Source: Liolophura sinensis
Lineage: Eukaryota; Mollusca; Polyplacophora; Chitonida; Chitonidae
DNA length: 64,000 nt
Reading direction: 5' to 3'
Assembly (NCBI RefSeq): GCF_032854445.1
Contig: NC_088300.1
Location: forward strand, 59,992,984-60,056,983
Position numbers and translations under genes: made by a program. This document shows, piece by piece, positions 48,563 to 60,394 of this stretch (positions are counted from its first letter, which is position 1; every line of letters begins with the position of its first letter). A model generated the notes under the pieces. The model did no database searches. It worked only from the letters and a program-made list of their open reading frames with translations, and had not been told where the DNA came from.

Positions 48563-48663
48563 TAGCCCGTGAATAAACATATGCACCCAACATATATGCT
48601 TCTTGGCATATAGTGATTTAAATGTACCTGGGATGTAAAAGATGCAGACATGTAGTCTGTCAA

Positions 48664-48666
<3 letters not shown>

Positions 48667-48731
<65 letters not shown>
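48667..48731. repeat. (TA)n microsatellite, about 64 bases
   Basis: Uninterrupted alternating TA; can extrude as a cruciform and is likely polymorphic. Confidence 0.97.
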
Positions 48732-48733
<2 letters not shown>

Positions 48734-49084
48734 TCTATGCAAATACTCTTCGTCATATAGGCTATATACAATGACTACAAAAGCCTTACGGTGAATACCC
48801 CCATGGAAGCGAGATTCGATCCAGCGGCTTCAATAATATTGTGCTATAGAAGACTTAAGGCACTCTAGCTCCGTACCACCTTTTATATTTCTGACCCATC
48901 TGTTACCATGCCTGTTACATTGTCGTGAGAATGCAACTGTCTTCTGGTTAATGTTGTCGTGTGTTAGAATCTAGTCCCCTTTCTTCATATATACAATAGT
49001 TTAAAAAATGACATTGGTTGGATTCTAACTTATTGTCTTCTAATGGTGTATATGTAGGTAGAGATATTATATTACAAATCTCTT

Positions 49085-49180
49085 TAACGTGTAATGTAAT
49101 GCTGGCCGCTGTCGGCCAGCAAATATTGAAATATTCATGCATGACTACGGCGTAAAACACCAGTCAAATAAATAAATAGA

Positions 49181-49212
<32 letters not shown>

Positions 49213-49215
49213 AAA
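49085..49215 (+). mobile_element. SINE family A 3' end with (AAAT)n tail
   Basis: TAATGCTGGCCGCTGTCGG, GAAATATTCATGCATGACTA, CGGCGTAAAACACCAGTCAA and then AAATAAAT repeats to about 49212. Confidence 0.8.
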
Positions 49216-49416
49216 GCTCTTGACACAAGATGTGGCTGGATGTAAAGTATATTTGTACAAGACGGTCCCTGAACTCACTTGTTACTTAATTATATAAGCT
49301 CTCAGGAAACCCACCTGATGACCTCTACTGGTATGCAAAGAACTGATTTTAGCATCAATCACAATCGTAGTTGATGGGACAAACAACGGACGTCCCCACC
49401 GAGCACGTGTTCCGTC

Positions 49417-49441
49417 ATATATATATATATATATATATATA
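49417..49441. repeat. (AT)n microsatellite
   Basis: Alternating AT of about 24 bases. Confidence 0.9.
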
Positions 49442-49793
49442 CTTGCTACCAACAGCCTTAATTCATATCGACAGGATATGTGGATCTTCTTGATCCATGT
49501 GAATGGATCGTGCGTCACAGCGATTGCATACGCAGATTTGCATCCATTAAACAGTGGAATTTTTCAGTTTAACTTTTAGCCAATTCGAATGCTTAACGCT
49601 CTTGACGTCTGGGCAAGTTTAGCCGTTGTCTTACAGAGCCATACATTACACAAACATTTAGGTGAATAAACATTTAATAAGATATTGCAGTCTTTATTCC
49701 AGACGTAAACCCTGCAAATTCTTCCCTAGGTTGTCATACAAAAGAATAGCGCCGTTGCTAAATCAGTGATTTTATCCAATCTAGGCCCTATAC

Positions 49794-49995
49794 TATGGAA
49801 GCCGGATGATTTAAAGAAGCCAACGCGATTTGCTCCGCCCTAGACCCGCGTGCCGTTGCGCACGAACAGTGCCGTCCTCGTCCCCTCGAGTCGCACCTCG
49901 CGGGCCGCGGCACGAGAACGGCACCATTCGCGCGCGATTTGCACCGTACTAGTGCCTCGGGGAGCGGGGCGATATGTCCTCATCCGGTTTCCATA
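49794..49995. mobile_element. GC-rich fold-back MITE, 202 bases
   Basis: Ends TATGGAAGCCGGATGA and, on the other strand, TATGGAAACCGGATGA are terminal inverted repeats. Inside, GTGCCGTCCTCGT near 49880 pairs with ACGAGAACGGCAC near 49915, and TGCGCACGAACA pairs partly with ATTCGCGCGCG, so most of the element can fold on itself. It is strongly GC- and CpG-rich in an AT-rich neighbourhood, which suggests separate origin. No coding frame is supported and no target duplication is certain. Confidence 0.75.
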
Positions 49996-49999
49996 AATC

Positions 50000-50540
50000 C
50001 AGATTGATTTAAGCATACATACAGGACTATAGTTGCGAAATAGGTTAACCAGTCCATTATAAGTAAGGTTGTTTGGCAATTGTTCAAGCTTGTGTCAGTT
50101 TTGGGAAATAAACACTTTTAGAAGCGCCAAACAACGTGTAGCTATAGGTACATTAGCAGACACAATATGCAATCACGTGATCGCCTGCTGGGTTACCCCG
50201 TGGGTTGAGTGTGTACCCTTCCTCAAGGACAAAAACTTTTCTCAAGATTACACCAAACGGTAACTGTTTCCTTGCGATTGTGGCGGGGTTGGATTCTTTA
50301 CCTCTTTACAAGTTAGAGGTTTCTCATAGATTTAGAGAGATATGGAAGTTAGTACACTAGAAGTTTGACAATTCACCAGCAACTCATAACATTTCACATG
50401 TGAAATGTTCTGGGCATTGATCTGTAAAACGTTGTTCGCTTTGCACCCATTATAAACGGATAGGCTAAGCATTGGAAGACGCAGCTAGTGCACGAAACTG
50501 AATGTGAGATGTCTGGTGTCATCGGCATGGCGTTTTCGTG
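50000..50540. other. Intergenic: nothing recognised
   Basis: No gene or repeat that I can support. Confidence 0.35.
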
Positions 50541-50690
50541 ATTGATTGATTCACTTTTGCTTAACGACATGCTCAGGAATTTGTCATTCATATATGACAG
50601 CGGTCAGTAAGGTTTATAGGTGAAGGAAACCGAATTGCCTGACCCTGAAGCGCCGACCTTTGCCATCTGGCAAACCTCTTAACAAAGCCG
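50541..50690 (-). mobile_element. Diverged SINE-like element
   Basis: TGATTGATTGATTCACTTTT, GCTTAACGACATGCTCAGGA, ATTTGTCATTCATATATGAC and AGCGGTCAG, followed by GAAGGAAACCG, follow the layout of a SINE 3' end on the minus strand but differ from family A. The following minisatellite starts within its presumed tRNA-like head. Confidence 0.5.
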
Positions 50691-50769
50691 GAGTCCAAAC
50701 AGCGAAAACTGAACTACGAAGTGAACACATAACCTTATTTGTCCAGAGCCTGATACTGGTAGCGGTCAA

Positions 50770-51420
50770 CAATGCCCCGGTGTTTAAATGAGCCAGCGCT
50801 TTAACATCTGAGCCAACAATGTCCCGGTGAGCCAGCGCTTTAACCATCTGAGCCAACAATGTCCCGGTGTTTTAGTGAGCCAGCGCTTTAACCATCCGAG
50901 CCAACAATGCCCCGGTGAGCCAGCGCTTTAACCATCTGAGCCAACAATGTCCCGGTGTTTTAGTGAGCCAGCGCTTTAACCATCTGAGCCAACAATGCCC
51001 CGGTGTTTTAGTGAGCCAGCGCTTTAACCATCTGAGCCAACAATGTCCCGGTGTTTTAGTGAGCCAGCGCTTTAACCATCTGAGCCAACAATGTCCCGGT
51101 GTTTTAGTGAGCCAGCGCTTTAATCATCTGAGCCAACAATGTCCCGGTGTTTTAGTGAGCCAGCGCTTTAACCATCTGAGCCAACAATGTCCCAGTGTTT
51201 TAGTGAGCCAGCGCTTTAACCATCTGAGCCAACAATGTCCCGGTGAGCCAGCGCTTTAACCATGTCAGTCAACCATGCCCTGGTGTTTTAGTAAGCCCGC
51301 GTTTTAACCATCTCAGCAAACAATGGCCTGGTGTTTTAGTGAGCCAGCGTTTTGGCCATCTCAGCCAACGATATCCTGGTGTTTTAGTGAACCAGCGTTT
51401 TAACCATCTGATCTAACGAA
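50770..51420. repeat. 48-base minisatellite derived from a tRNA-like SINE head
   Basis: Unit GAGCCAGCGCTTTAACCATC, TGAGCCAACAATGTCCCGGT, GTTTTAGT, about 13 copies, with a 40-base variant lacking GTTTTAGT (for example at about 50829 and 51244). Read on the minus strand, CTCAGATGGTTAAAGCGCTGGCTC resembles a tRNA A-box region of the SINE just upstream. Outer copies after 51270 are degraded. A 16-residue repeat frame (SQRFNHLSQQCPGVLV) is an artefact of the period. Confidence 0.9.
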
Positions 51421-51429
51421 CCCCTGGAT

Positions 51430-52200
51430 AGAATCCTTACAAGCATCATGACTGACGTAGCAATGCACCCCATGCCATACATACTGTTCTCAGTACGATA
51501 AATAAAAAAAAATTCTTTCAAAGAATGGCAAATCGGTACAGTTTAACTTATAAATAAAAAGAATGAACATGTATTTGCAAAGTCTCAGATACAAGTAATT
51601 GATCCTGGAAGAGATCATAGAACGTGTTGGAAAAACACACTTGTTTCAACAAAATCCACCATGCAATAATTGTTCTTCTTCGAACTGTTTATTGTACATT
51701 CCCAATACGTTCTCATAACAACTAAAATTTACGCTTTAAGGTTGTTTAGCACTGGACAAATCTCCAAATCTGCCAGAAGTATATATTACACGTGCATGTT
51801 TAAACACCACCGGAGTTTTCTGTTTTAAGACAGATGGTATCACCCATACTCAACCTGAATCTGTAGTTCCCTGACGTCTGCGCTCACAAACCGCGAATAC
51901 ATGTATAACTGTTAATCTTTATATAACACTACACACGTCTGGCGGAGTAGACCGGAGCTACGTAATTGTACATATATACATGCCACCGAGTTTAATATGA
52001 ACACATGCAACCGTATGTATGCAGGGCCGAGCAAGGCAACACCTACTTATGGTAGATATGTATGCCTAGGAGTTAAGTATATACAGAGTGAGGCTAACCA
52101 TGCATAAGCGTGAGACTGTCATAGGAACTGGACTCTATACTATGTATACATATTGACAGACAAGCCATTATGTATATATTGCGGAGACACTTCGTGTGCG
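51430..52200. other. Intergenic: nothing recognised
   Basis: No gene or clear repeat. Confidence 0.35.
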
Positions 52201-52204
52201 CTGC

Positions 52205-52640
52205 TCAACCAGATATCTTGTGGCAATATTTATATATTAAATTAGATATATGGTGGAGGCACCATCTATTTGTTCAGCCAGATATAAAATAGAGGAGCTA
52301 TATGCGCAGTCAGATATTTGGTGAAGGATCTGTATACTTAGTCAGATATATTGTGGAGGCACTATCTATTTATACAGATATATTGTGAAGCTACGATCTA
52401 TGCATTCAGTCAGATATATATTATGAAGGCATTATCTATATATTCAGTCAGATATATTGTGGTGGCACTATCTATATACTCAGCCCGATATATTGTGGTG
52501 GCACTATCTATATACGCAGCCAGACATATTGTGGAGGAATTATCTACATACTCAGCCAGATGTATAGTGGAAGCGCTAACTATACCCAGTCCGATATATT
52601 GTGGAGGTACAATATCTATACTCAACCAGAAACCCCCAGA
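52205..52640. repeat. 36-base minisatellite
   Basis: Unit CAGATATATTGTGGTGGCAC, TATCTATATACTCAGC; early copies are irregular, 52420-52620 regular. The period is a multiple of three, so frames stay open. Confidence 0.85.
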
Positions 52641-53740
52641 CAACCCCGCGGACACTCCCAGCGTTATCCCAGATATCACACAGGACACCTCCAGTGTTAC
52701 CCAGATAACCCCAGGAAACCCACAGTGTTACCCCACAGGGACACATGATATCACACAGGACACTCCCACTGTTACCTCAGATAACATCGAGGAAACATAA
52801 AGTGTTACCCCAGATATCACACAGGAGACTTCCAGTGTTATTTCAGATATAACACAGGACATTTAAATTTTATTGTTAGCCCAGATAACCCCAATTTTAT
52901 ACCAGATATCACACAGGACACTCCCAGTGTTGTCTCAGATAATCCCATGGACTCCTAGTTTTTTACCCCAGATTTCACACCTGGCACCCCCAGTGTTACC
53001 CCAGATAGCCCCGAGGCCACCCCAGTGTTACCCCAAATAAACACAGGGGCACTCCCAACGTGATCCCAGATATCACACAGGACACTTCCAGTGTTATCTC
53101 AGAAATAACACAGGACACTTTCATTGTTACCTCAGATAACCGCATGGACACTCCCAGTGAGACCCCAGATATCACACAGGACACTTCCAGTGTTATCTCA
53201 GATATAACACAGGACACTTTCATTGTTACCTCAGATAACCGCATGGACACTCCCAGGGTAACCCCAGATATCACACAGGACACTTCCAGTGTTATCTCAG
53301 AAATAACACAGGACACTTTCATTGTTACCTCAGATAACTGCATGGACACTCCCAGTGAGACCCCAGATATCACACAGGACACTCCCAGTGTTACCTCAGA
53401 TAACCCCGTTGAAACACAAAGTGTTACCTCAGATATCACACAGGAGACTTTCAGTGTTATCTCAGACATAACACAGGACACTTTCATTGTTACCCCAGAT
53501 ACGACACAGGACACTCAGTGGTTACCTCAGATAACCCCAGGGACTCCTAGTGCTGCCCAAGATAACACACAGGACACCTCCAGTGTTACCCCAGATAACC
53601 CCAGGGACACCCCCAGTGTTATCCCTGATATCACTCAGGACACCCCACAGTGTTACCCGAGATATCACTCAGGACACCTCCAGTGTTACCCCAGATAACA
53701 CCAGGGACACCCCACTGTGTTACCCTAGTGAATTAAATTA
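52641..53740. repeat. 33-base minisatellite
   Basis: Unit CCAGTGTTATCTCAGATATA, ACACAGGACACTT, alternating with a CATTGTTACCTCAGATAACC, GCATGGACACTCC form, so the higher-order period is 66. Eleven-residue frames (SVISDITQDTF on plus, up to 212 residues; VSCVISEITLE on minus) are open on both strands and are not considered genes. Confidence 0.92.
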
Positions 53741-53892
53741 GCCTGATTTTAAGTACACGTATATACAAATATTACAAAAATATTAGGCTTGCTTTATTCT
53801 GTTTTGTTTTACTTTGATATCGGTCAGCAGCAGTTACAGTTACTAATTGGTATAAACACGTAGTAATATTGACCTCCTTTTTAACCTTTCAG

Positions 53893-54066
53893 GTCCGTCT
53901 ACAGATATAATGACGAGTTAACACAAACAACTAGTGAATGGGGAATGTCAACAAAAACTTGCCTTGTGGCACTGTACGCAATCTATTTACCACTAACGGA
54001 AATGTTGATGCGCCTGCCTGGAAGTCGGCCAATGACGTCACCTATACAGAATGTACCATCCAAGTG
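53893..54066 (+). other. Possible small exon, unsupported
   Basis: After TTTTTAACCTTTCAG (ends 53892), one frame reads SVYRYNDELTQTTSEWGMST. A different frame from an ATG near 53938 gives a 43-residue stretch with GNVDAPAWKSANDVTYTECT before TGA. Both look partly coding, but they are in different frames, so neither can be confirmed. Confidence 0.25.
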
Positions 54067-54795
54067 TGAACGCGACCCACTTTCGTTCTCGAAATCGATT
54101 TCATTGTACGCGATACTCCTCACGTATTAATAATATAATATTTAACATGCATCAGGGTTATGGACAAATCTCTGCAGAATGCCAGACTTCATGAATACAG
54201 TTCAATATCAATGGCTTACCATTCATAAGCCACAGCAAGTGAGGTACGTACTGATACACAAGAAGCCTAGTTAGATCGCATGCAAGGATATACAGTACTA
54301 CGTAGTAAGAAATATTGCAGTGCATCATGCTGGATGTGGGGACCTATTTACGCGGGTGTCATATCCATGCAAATAATGTGTGTGTGTTTGTACCAGTACT
54401 TTAACCACCTATACATACATATCTACAGCTGTCACACACCATGCATTAATTAAAGCACAATCCAGATATTTTTGCCAAAACTATGCACTGCACATGTTGT
54501 TTACAAGCAGCTAGTCGTTGAACGTTGATGAGTTACAATATACGCGTAGATTGTTTTATAACTGAACACAGCTGTACCCGCATACACGCTGGAAGCTTTA
54601 GTATCTCCAGAACAAGCTCGTGTCAGTCAACGCCAGCTCGAATGGGTTCAGTCAGGCGTGGATGACCTCTTTACTGCTAACAGGGAGATTTAAGCATAAT
54701 TGACCGAATTCCACGTCTGTGTTTATCTCTGGTAGCAGTCGGATGCTGGACTATCCGCCCTGTGGTCCTCTGATGGGAGGGGGGTGGCGTGGAGT

Positions 54796-54818
54796 GTGTG
54801 TGTGTGTGTGTGTGTGTG
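54796..54818. repeat. (GT)n microsatellite
   Basis: About eleven GT repeats within a G-rich stretch (GGAGGGGGG). Confidence 0.9.
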
Positions 54819-55104
54819 GAGGGGGGAATATAGGCCTGCTGTCGGCAAGTATAGCCCCACAGCCTATCAATATGTAAACGCACTCTTGTTTTGCTTTCTA
54901 CTGAGCAGTGTGTTGTCAACTGTGCAAAACGTCAGCATGTATAAAATAGGCATGAACTTTGTTGGTGTATATGTGACCAAGGTTAATGATAACTAAGTGA
55001 CCGCATTCTTCCTCATTAATATTAATTGTCCCCGCCCAGATCCACAGAGTACTGTTCATTTCATGAAGGTTTATTCTGCCTAAGTTCGGCATCCCTCACC
55101 TATA

Positions 55105-55320
55105 TACCTAACTGCCGAAATATTCTTGAACACTCCCAAAAAGAACAAGCAAATATAAATAAATAAATAAATAAATGCATTGATTAAGCTGGTGAATAAT
55201 GCAAGGAATACAATAATATACTACTATATATAGGTTTCCCTTAGCTCCTCCCACCATAACGCTGGCCGCCGTCGTATAAGTGAAATATTCTTGAGTACAG
55301 CGTAAAACACCAATCATATA
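55105..55320 (+). mobile_element. SINE family A 3' ends (two partial copies)
   Basis: At 55105-55176 ACTGCCGAAATATTCTTGAA is followed by AAATAAATAAAT. At 55240-55315 CTCCCACCATAACGCTGGCC, GCCGTCGTATAAGTGAAATA and AGCGTAAAACACCAATCA match the family closely. Confidence 0.75.
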
Positions 55321-55324
55321 AGAC

Positions 55325-56720
55325 ACCGCAAGAGAGATCATTCTGTCATCTACATAAAACGTCGAAAATTCGATGGCACAACAACTTGCACACATGTTTA
55401 TTTGTCTCAATATCATCCTTCGTTGTGTGAAAGTTGTGTGCTCCTACAGTCCCACAACATGTTGACATCCATCGACTTGGCGTGACTGTGTGTTGACGTA
55501 CCCTCTGCATTGTAAACAGCGTATATATGTTGTATACATCGACGGGGCAATGGCTGTTGATGCTAGTAAACAGTCTGTACACATGTACCAAGTCCACAAC
55601 CGGCTTACAGGCATAAGGTCAGGATGTAGTGTGGGGAGACAAAAAAGGACACGATGTATTGGTAAACAGCTATGCACAGATCTCGTTGGGCCCAGAATAT
55701 ACTGTTACGTGGAACAGGGTTCTGTTTGCCGCTTTAAACGGTATCAAAATCAGGATCACATTTTAGCGTTCGACATTTTAACTGTTTTGCCTCACACCTT
55801 TTCTTCTCCTCCCTTCCTTCTTTTACCCGTTTATGCATACTTTGCGACTCCAAGTCAGTTTTGTCAGCTCAATCATTTCCATTCATATCATCTCTTATCC
55901 GGTGCGTACTGCATGTGCTACATGGAAAGGGCATCATTTGATCAAAACATACACAAAAGTATAGACTCATTAAAATGTTTGTGGTTAATCCAAGACTGAA
56001 GGTATTACTGCAGAATACTTGGAACACAGTTAAGTACCGTTAACGAATAAGATATGTTCAATACAGTAAAAGCCACGTCCTGTATATGAAAACAAGGTGA
56101 ATTTGTTGTTAAATCCAAGGCTAAAATGTTTGCATGGTGCATCTTTGAAGGACTGAAATGTTATGCATAGCAATAAACCATTTAAGTTATTGTCAGAAAA
56201 TCAGAAAGACATATCAATTAACGTGCTTGCAAACCATGCAAGAGAGTGTTTGCCCCGGGCACTTAAAATCCCAACAATAGGATATAGTCGGTTTCGCCCA
56301 TAAAGCACTGTACTGCAACACGGAAAAACTTGGCTTGCAAGTTATATAAGTTGATTGCAACACTTTTAAAAGAATTTTACTCCGCATACGTGTACAGAAT
56401 AATGCTTTCAAGAAGTGTTTCAAACAGTTTTTACTCTGATTAAAGCTTCTGGTGGCTCGTCTGTTCTTTTGATTTCAACAGAAATGTCTGTAAATAAAAA
56501 GTTCGCATATTTGACAAATACTTGGGCTGAAATTGTGAAATATTCAACTTCAGCAAATTTTGTATATCCAGCCTGAGAGTGTGAGTTCGTGGCTGAATAA
56601 AGCAGAATAGAATGAATAGATCAATTATAGGAGAAAAAGCAAAATTCGGCTCAAATTCCTTCGATTATCAAAGGTTCGAAAATGCAGTCTCATTGGTTAA
56701 CCATTCACTTTTTGGTGGAA
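55325..56720. other. No supported gene
   Basis: A 169-residue open frame at 55490-55999 has no recognisable motif, signal or splice context, and frames on the opposite strand are also open. I treat it as chance. Confidence 0.3.
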
Positions 56721-56729
56721 CATCATCAG

Positions 56730-57000
56730 GCACGGAGACAAGGGATATACTGTCTCCTTCTACTGTCCAAAAATAATAAATTTCCCAGAGAGTCTGTTGT
56801 TTGAGTTATAGAATGTACTATGTTATTGCAGGAGATATAAATATACCAATATAGTTTTATTAATACAACACAAAGATTGTATTAGACTAACAAGATGTTA
56901 TGTTATATTTTACATCATCACAAAGACAACAGATTTTCTGTTGAACAGACTATTTTTTTTGACGGCATGCACAGTTTAAATGCGCTTTATCCATTTCTCA
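56730..57000. repeat. Dispersed repeat, copy 1 (related to the TACACTCCAAAA MITE)
   Basis: ACAAGGGATATACTGTCTCC, ACTGTCCAAAAATAATAAAT, AGAGTCTGTTGTTTGAGTTA, CAACACAAAGATTGTATTAG, and GACGGCATGCACAGTTTAAA also occur, changed, in the same order at 59750-60010. Confidence 0.65.
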
Positions 57001-57930
57001 GAGTGTATACATGTACGAGTGTGTATCTTCTAGAGCAGTGAAGTGTGACATCTTGTGTCCCATCTTTGTCAGGGTGTCAAGATTTGTACACCAGCTCTGT
57101 CTGTACACAACGTGCTTTGACGATGTGAAGATGCTTGTAGCCATGCGCGCCAGGTACAGATACCGTAGGGCTATAACAGGTTATATGGTCATATGTGGCC
57201 GTCACGCATCAGTCCTCTGGTGCCAGTAAGGGTTGTAAACAACAACAGGTGAGGAGATGTACCTGCAAACTGTCACGTCTTACGAGCTCTGTGTGACCTC
57301 TACGTAAACTTCCCATGATGTGTTGACTGAGCCACCATGAGAATGGTGAAATCAAAACAGCAAGCTAAATCAGCTCTAATCCCAAACTGTGTGTATCATA
57401 AAATCGGTCCACATTATAATGACTCAACCACTGTTACATGAAGTTCTTTATTGAAGCATCAAAACGTCACCCAAAAGTCACTATTCTCCATATTATGCAG
57501 ACGAAGAATTCTTCCTCTCCAAGAGAAAGTGTTAGACTTCAATTGAACTCGGTGACCAGAGAGCATAAAAAAGTTATGAAATACGCCTGGTTATTATAGC
57601 AGCGACATTGAAAAGACCTGTTCGACAAGGTCCTGGGACACATACTATAACACTTGACAAGCCTTTTGACATTTAAGGTAGCGGCCGAGAGTAATAGCTG
57701 CTGAATTGGAATACACGACCTCATTGGCCAAGTTGCTGTTATCTTTAGTGAGAGCGACGACTTAGACTGCAAAGCCAGCTTCAGCTCCCCTTTATTTCAT
57801 TTGTGGCTTCAGCGCTAGGGTCAGATAGAGTTGTCGCCGTGTATAGGTTGGTATATACTATTTTGGTGATAAATCTATATATGCCTAAAGGTGACTTTAT
57901 TTTGACATGTAGGTCTTAGATTCAAAAAAC
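57001..57930. other. No supported gene
   Basis: Short open frames only. Confidence 0.3.
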
Positions 57931-57941
57931 TTTTATTTTAT

Positions 57942-58215
57942 TTATTTATTTATTTATTTGATTGGTGTTTTACGCCGTACTCAAGAATATTTCACTTATA
58001 CGACGGCGGCCAGCATTATGGTGGGTGGAAACCGGGCACAGCCCGGGGGAAAAACCCACGACCATCCGCAGGTTGCTGCAAGACCTTCCCACTTACGGCC
58101 GGGAGAGGAAGCCAGCATGAGCTGGACTTGAAACTCACAGCGACCGCATTGGTGAGAGGCTCCTGGGTCATTACGCTGCGCTAGCGCGCTAACCGACTGA
58201 GCCACGGAGGCCCCG
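57942..58215 (-). mobile_element. Full-length SINE family A with 12-base target duplication
   Basis: Minus-strand copy from a (TTTA)n tail and TTGATTGGTGTTTTACGCCG to the head CGCTAACCGACTGAGCCACG and GAGGCCCCG. CTTTTATTTTAT occurs at 57930-57941 and again at 58216-58227, taken as the target duplication. The low complexity of this site makes it slightly less secure than the copy at 28794. Confidence 0.93.
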
Positions 58216-58227
58216 CTTTTATTTTAT

Positions 58228-58750
58228 CCCACAGAGAAATCAGCGATAATGAAAAGTTAAAAAAAAAAAAAAGTACAGCCTCCAGATCAGTGGTCAAGCT
58301 GAATTTACTTTTGACCAATCAAGAGTCAAATAAGATTTAAACTCCTCAATTTTTTTAAACAAGATGGCTATGCAATGTTAAGGTCGCCAGTTCAACGATA
58401 GCAGTAGGTTCCTTCCTGTTTATGCTGCCGCCAATTATGATGAATCTTGTTCTAAGTCAAGGGGAGTTTCTTAATTCAAAGTTCCGCCACTGCATCACAG
58501 AAGCAGTAGTTTCTGTAGGCTTCATGCAAGATAACTGCATATTTTTGGAGAATAAATTCTGTCAGTATATTTTCATCTCCTGTAACCCACTAAACTCTTG
58601 GCTGGATCATTCCGATTGAATGCCTAACTTTTGCTTCAAATATATATCATTCGAGTTGAAGAGGCTGGGCATGTATGACTAATTTGTCTTGGTGTTGCCG
58701 TTTTCTGTAAGAAAGGGCTGTTAAAGTAAATTTAACGTTTTATCATATAT
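58228..58750. other. No supported gene
   Basis: An A-run at about 58259-58272, then AT-rich DNA leading to the possible terminal exon. Confidence 0.3.
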
Positions 58751-58753
58751 CAG

Positions 58754-58831
58754 GACACCAAACCAGAATTGGAACTTGAAGACGTTGGAAAATCAATCGA
58801 AAACCACAAGGGCTACATCATACACAGATGA
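58754..58831 (+). CDS. Possible 3'-terminal exon of an unknown gene
   Basis: After TTTTATCATATATCAG a frame reads DTKPELELEDVGKSIENHKG, YIIHR and stops at TGA 58829-58831. The charged composition looks coding and an AATAAA signal follows at 58908-58913. No upstream exon of the same gene could be found in the window, and the acceptor lacks a strong pyrimidine tract. Family unknown. Confidence 0.35.
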   Translation, partial: DTKPELELEDVGKSIENHKGYIIHR

Positions 58832-58907
58832 ACGACATTGGGTTGGAGGCAGGACCTTTACTATGGTTTTACATGTATTTGTAAACTCGCCATGGAGTTC
58901 TTGGGGA

Positions 58908-58913
58908 AATAAA
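58908..58913 (+). promoter_or_regulatory. Candidate polyadenylation signal
   Basis: AATAAA 77 bases after the stop of the possible terminal exon at 58754-58831. Confidence 0.3.
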
Positions 58914-58919
58914 CTTAAC

Positions 58920-59745
58920 ACAAACCATATATTTGGAGTTAGCTGGTAAACGAAACTACGCCGTCGTTTATAGAAAGAAGCATTTGGCTAAATATCACTA
59001 AATATCGCGTTTTCACGTCATCAAAAATTCATGAAGGATGTTGAAAGAAAAATTAAACATACTCCTTTTGTTATGGTTTTTAATTACCTTTAATTATCTC
59101 AATGTCGAATGCATTGCGTCATTATATACCACGGCTGGCGTTGTGGTTGTCGCCGTGTATATAAGCGGAATTCCTTTGTCCGCGTCACTTGGTTACAAGT
59201 TTAGCTTCACCGCAGCTCGCCACGAGCAGATCACGTCTTGTTCACGCCTTGTTTCAAAGCCATGCTGCACATTTCAGCACGATATTACTCCCTCAGAATT
59301 TCTTCACACCTATATGTCCTGAACGTATATGAATCTAAAACCAGACACCTTCCCTCCAAAACGTCAAATTCATAAATTCACTCACTCACTCACTCACTTT
59401 CACTCATTCTGTCGTGAAGTCGCTTTCTTATATTGTGGTTTCATTATTGCATATAAAGGTTATAAAATATTCTTTCCTCATAGCGCGATAATGGGGCATC
59501 TTTTACCATTAACGTGTGGAATCGTGAATTACAGAGGACTGAATGACAAAGACAATGACAATATATATATATATGTACATGTATATTTTTCTATATATAA
59601 ATTTGTTCTGACTTCTGTTGAACAAACATATACATATTACAGGTGTATTTAGGATCATAATGTAGCAAGTTTATATTAGCACAAGTCAATATACAGCTGT
59701 CCATGTAGGTTCTGCGTGGTGACATATCTCATTTTCTTTGTCACT
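58920..59745. other. No supported gene
   Basis: A 94-residue frame at 59038-59322 begins with a hydrophobic stretch (LNILLLLWFLITFNYLNVEC) that could pass as a signal peptide, but it has no domain or splice support. A (CACT)n-like run is at 59379-59405 and an AT tract at 59559-59575. Confidence 0.3.
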
Positions 59746-59749
59746 TGGC

Positions 59750-60020
59750 TCTAACAGACAAGGAGAGAAGAGATATACTAGCTGTCTCTCATTTCACTCT
59801 AAAAAAAAAGAAAAAAAAACAATAACAACGAACAACCTGTAAAATTTCACAGAAAGTTTCATTAATGCAACACAAAGATTGTATTGGACAAACAATGATA
59901 GTATGTTGAATATGACACAGTATTATGTACGTTCTATAGACAACTGATTTTCTTCTAAAATTAACATACTATTATTCTGACCGCATGCCTAGTTTAATTG
60001 TGTTATATACATTTTCTTTG
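59750..60020. repeat. Dispersed repeat, copy 2
   Basis: Shares with 56730-57000, in order: GAAGAGATATACTAGCTGTC, CACTCTAAAAAAAAAG, AACACAAAGATTGTATTGGA, GACAACTGATTTTCTTCT and GACCGCATGCCTAGTTTAA. Confidence 0.6.
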
Positions 60021-60324
60021 TTATTTAACCGTAACAGAACATAATCTGAAATGAACAAAGAACATGCACAACCACTGGCTGTAGAACGTACAAAAACAAA
60101 ACAAAGCGACAGATTACAAGTCATACATGAGTGGTAAATTGAGCTGATAATACTTCGACTATTCGCCGTAAATTTACACCTTATAAATCACTGATAACGT
60201 TAAAACGAGACATTCTACAATAACCATGCACTGCATCATATTCTGATGTTGTGATTATGAAGAAAACCCTTTTTAAAAGCATCTTATATTTGTGAGTTAC
60301 GTTGGAAGGAAAACTTAAGGTTTC

Positions 60325-60349
60325 ACTAAATATATATATATATATATAA

Positions 60350-60394
<45 letters not shown>

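Noticed and set aside
49840-50079. 79-residue Arg-rich minus-strand frame
   Set aside because: Open only because of the GC-rich fold-back element; no coding support.
53060-53698. 212-residue frame with SVISDITQDTF repeats, and 172 residues on the other strand
   Set aside because: Produced by the 33-base tandem repeat; open on both strands, no start context, signal or unique sequence.
55490-55999. 169-residue open frame
   Set aside because: No motif, no splice context, mixed composition; opposite-strand frames are equally open.
59038-59322. Small secreted protein with hydrophobic N-terminus
   Set aside because: The hydrophobic start looks like a signal peptide, but nothing else supports a gene and AT-rich DNA often gives such stretches.
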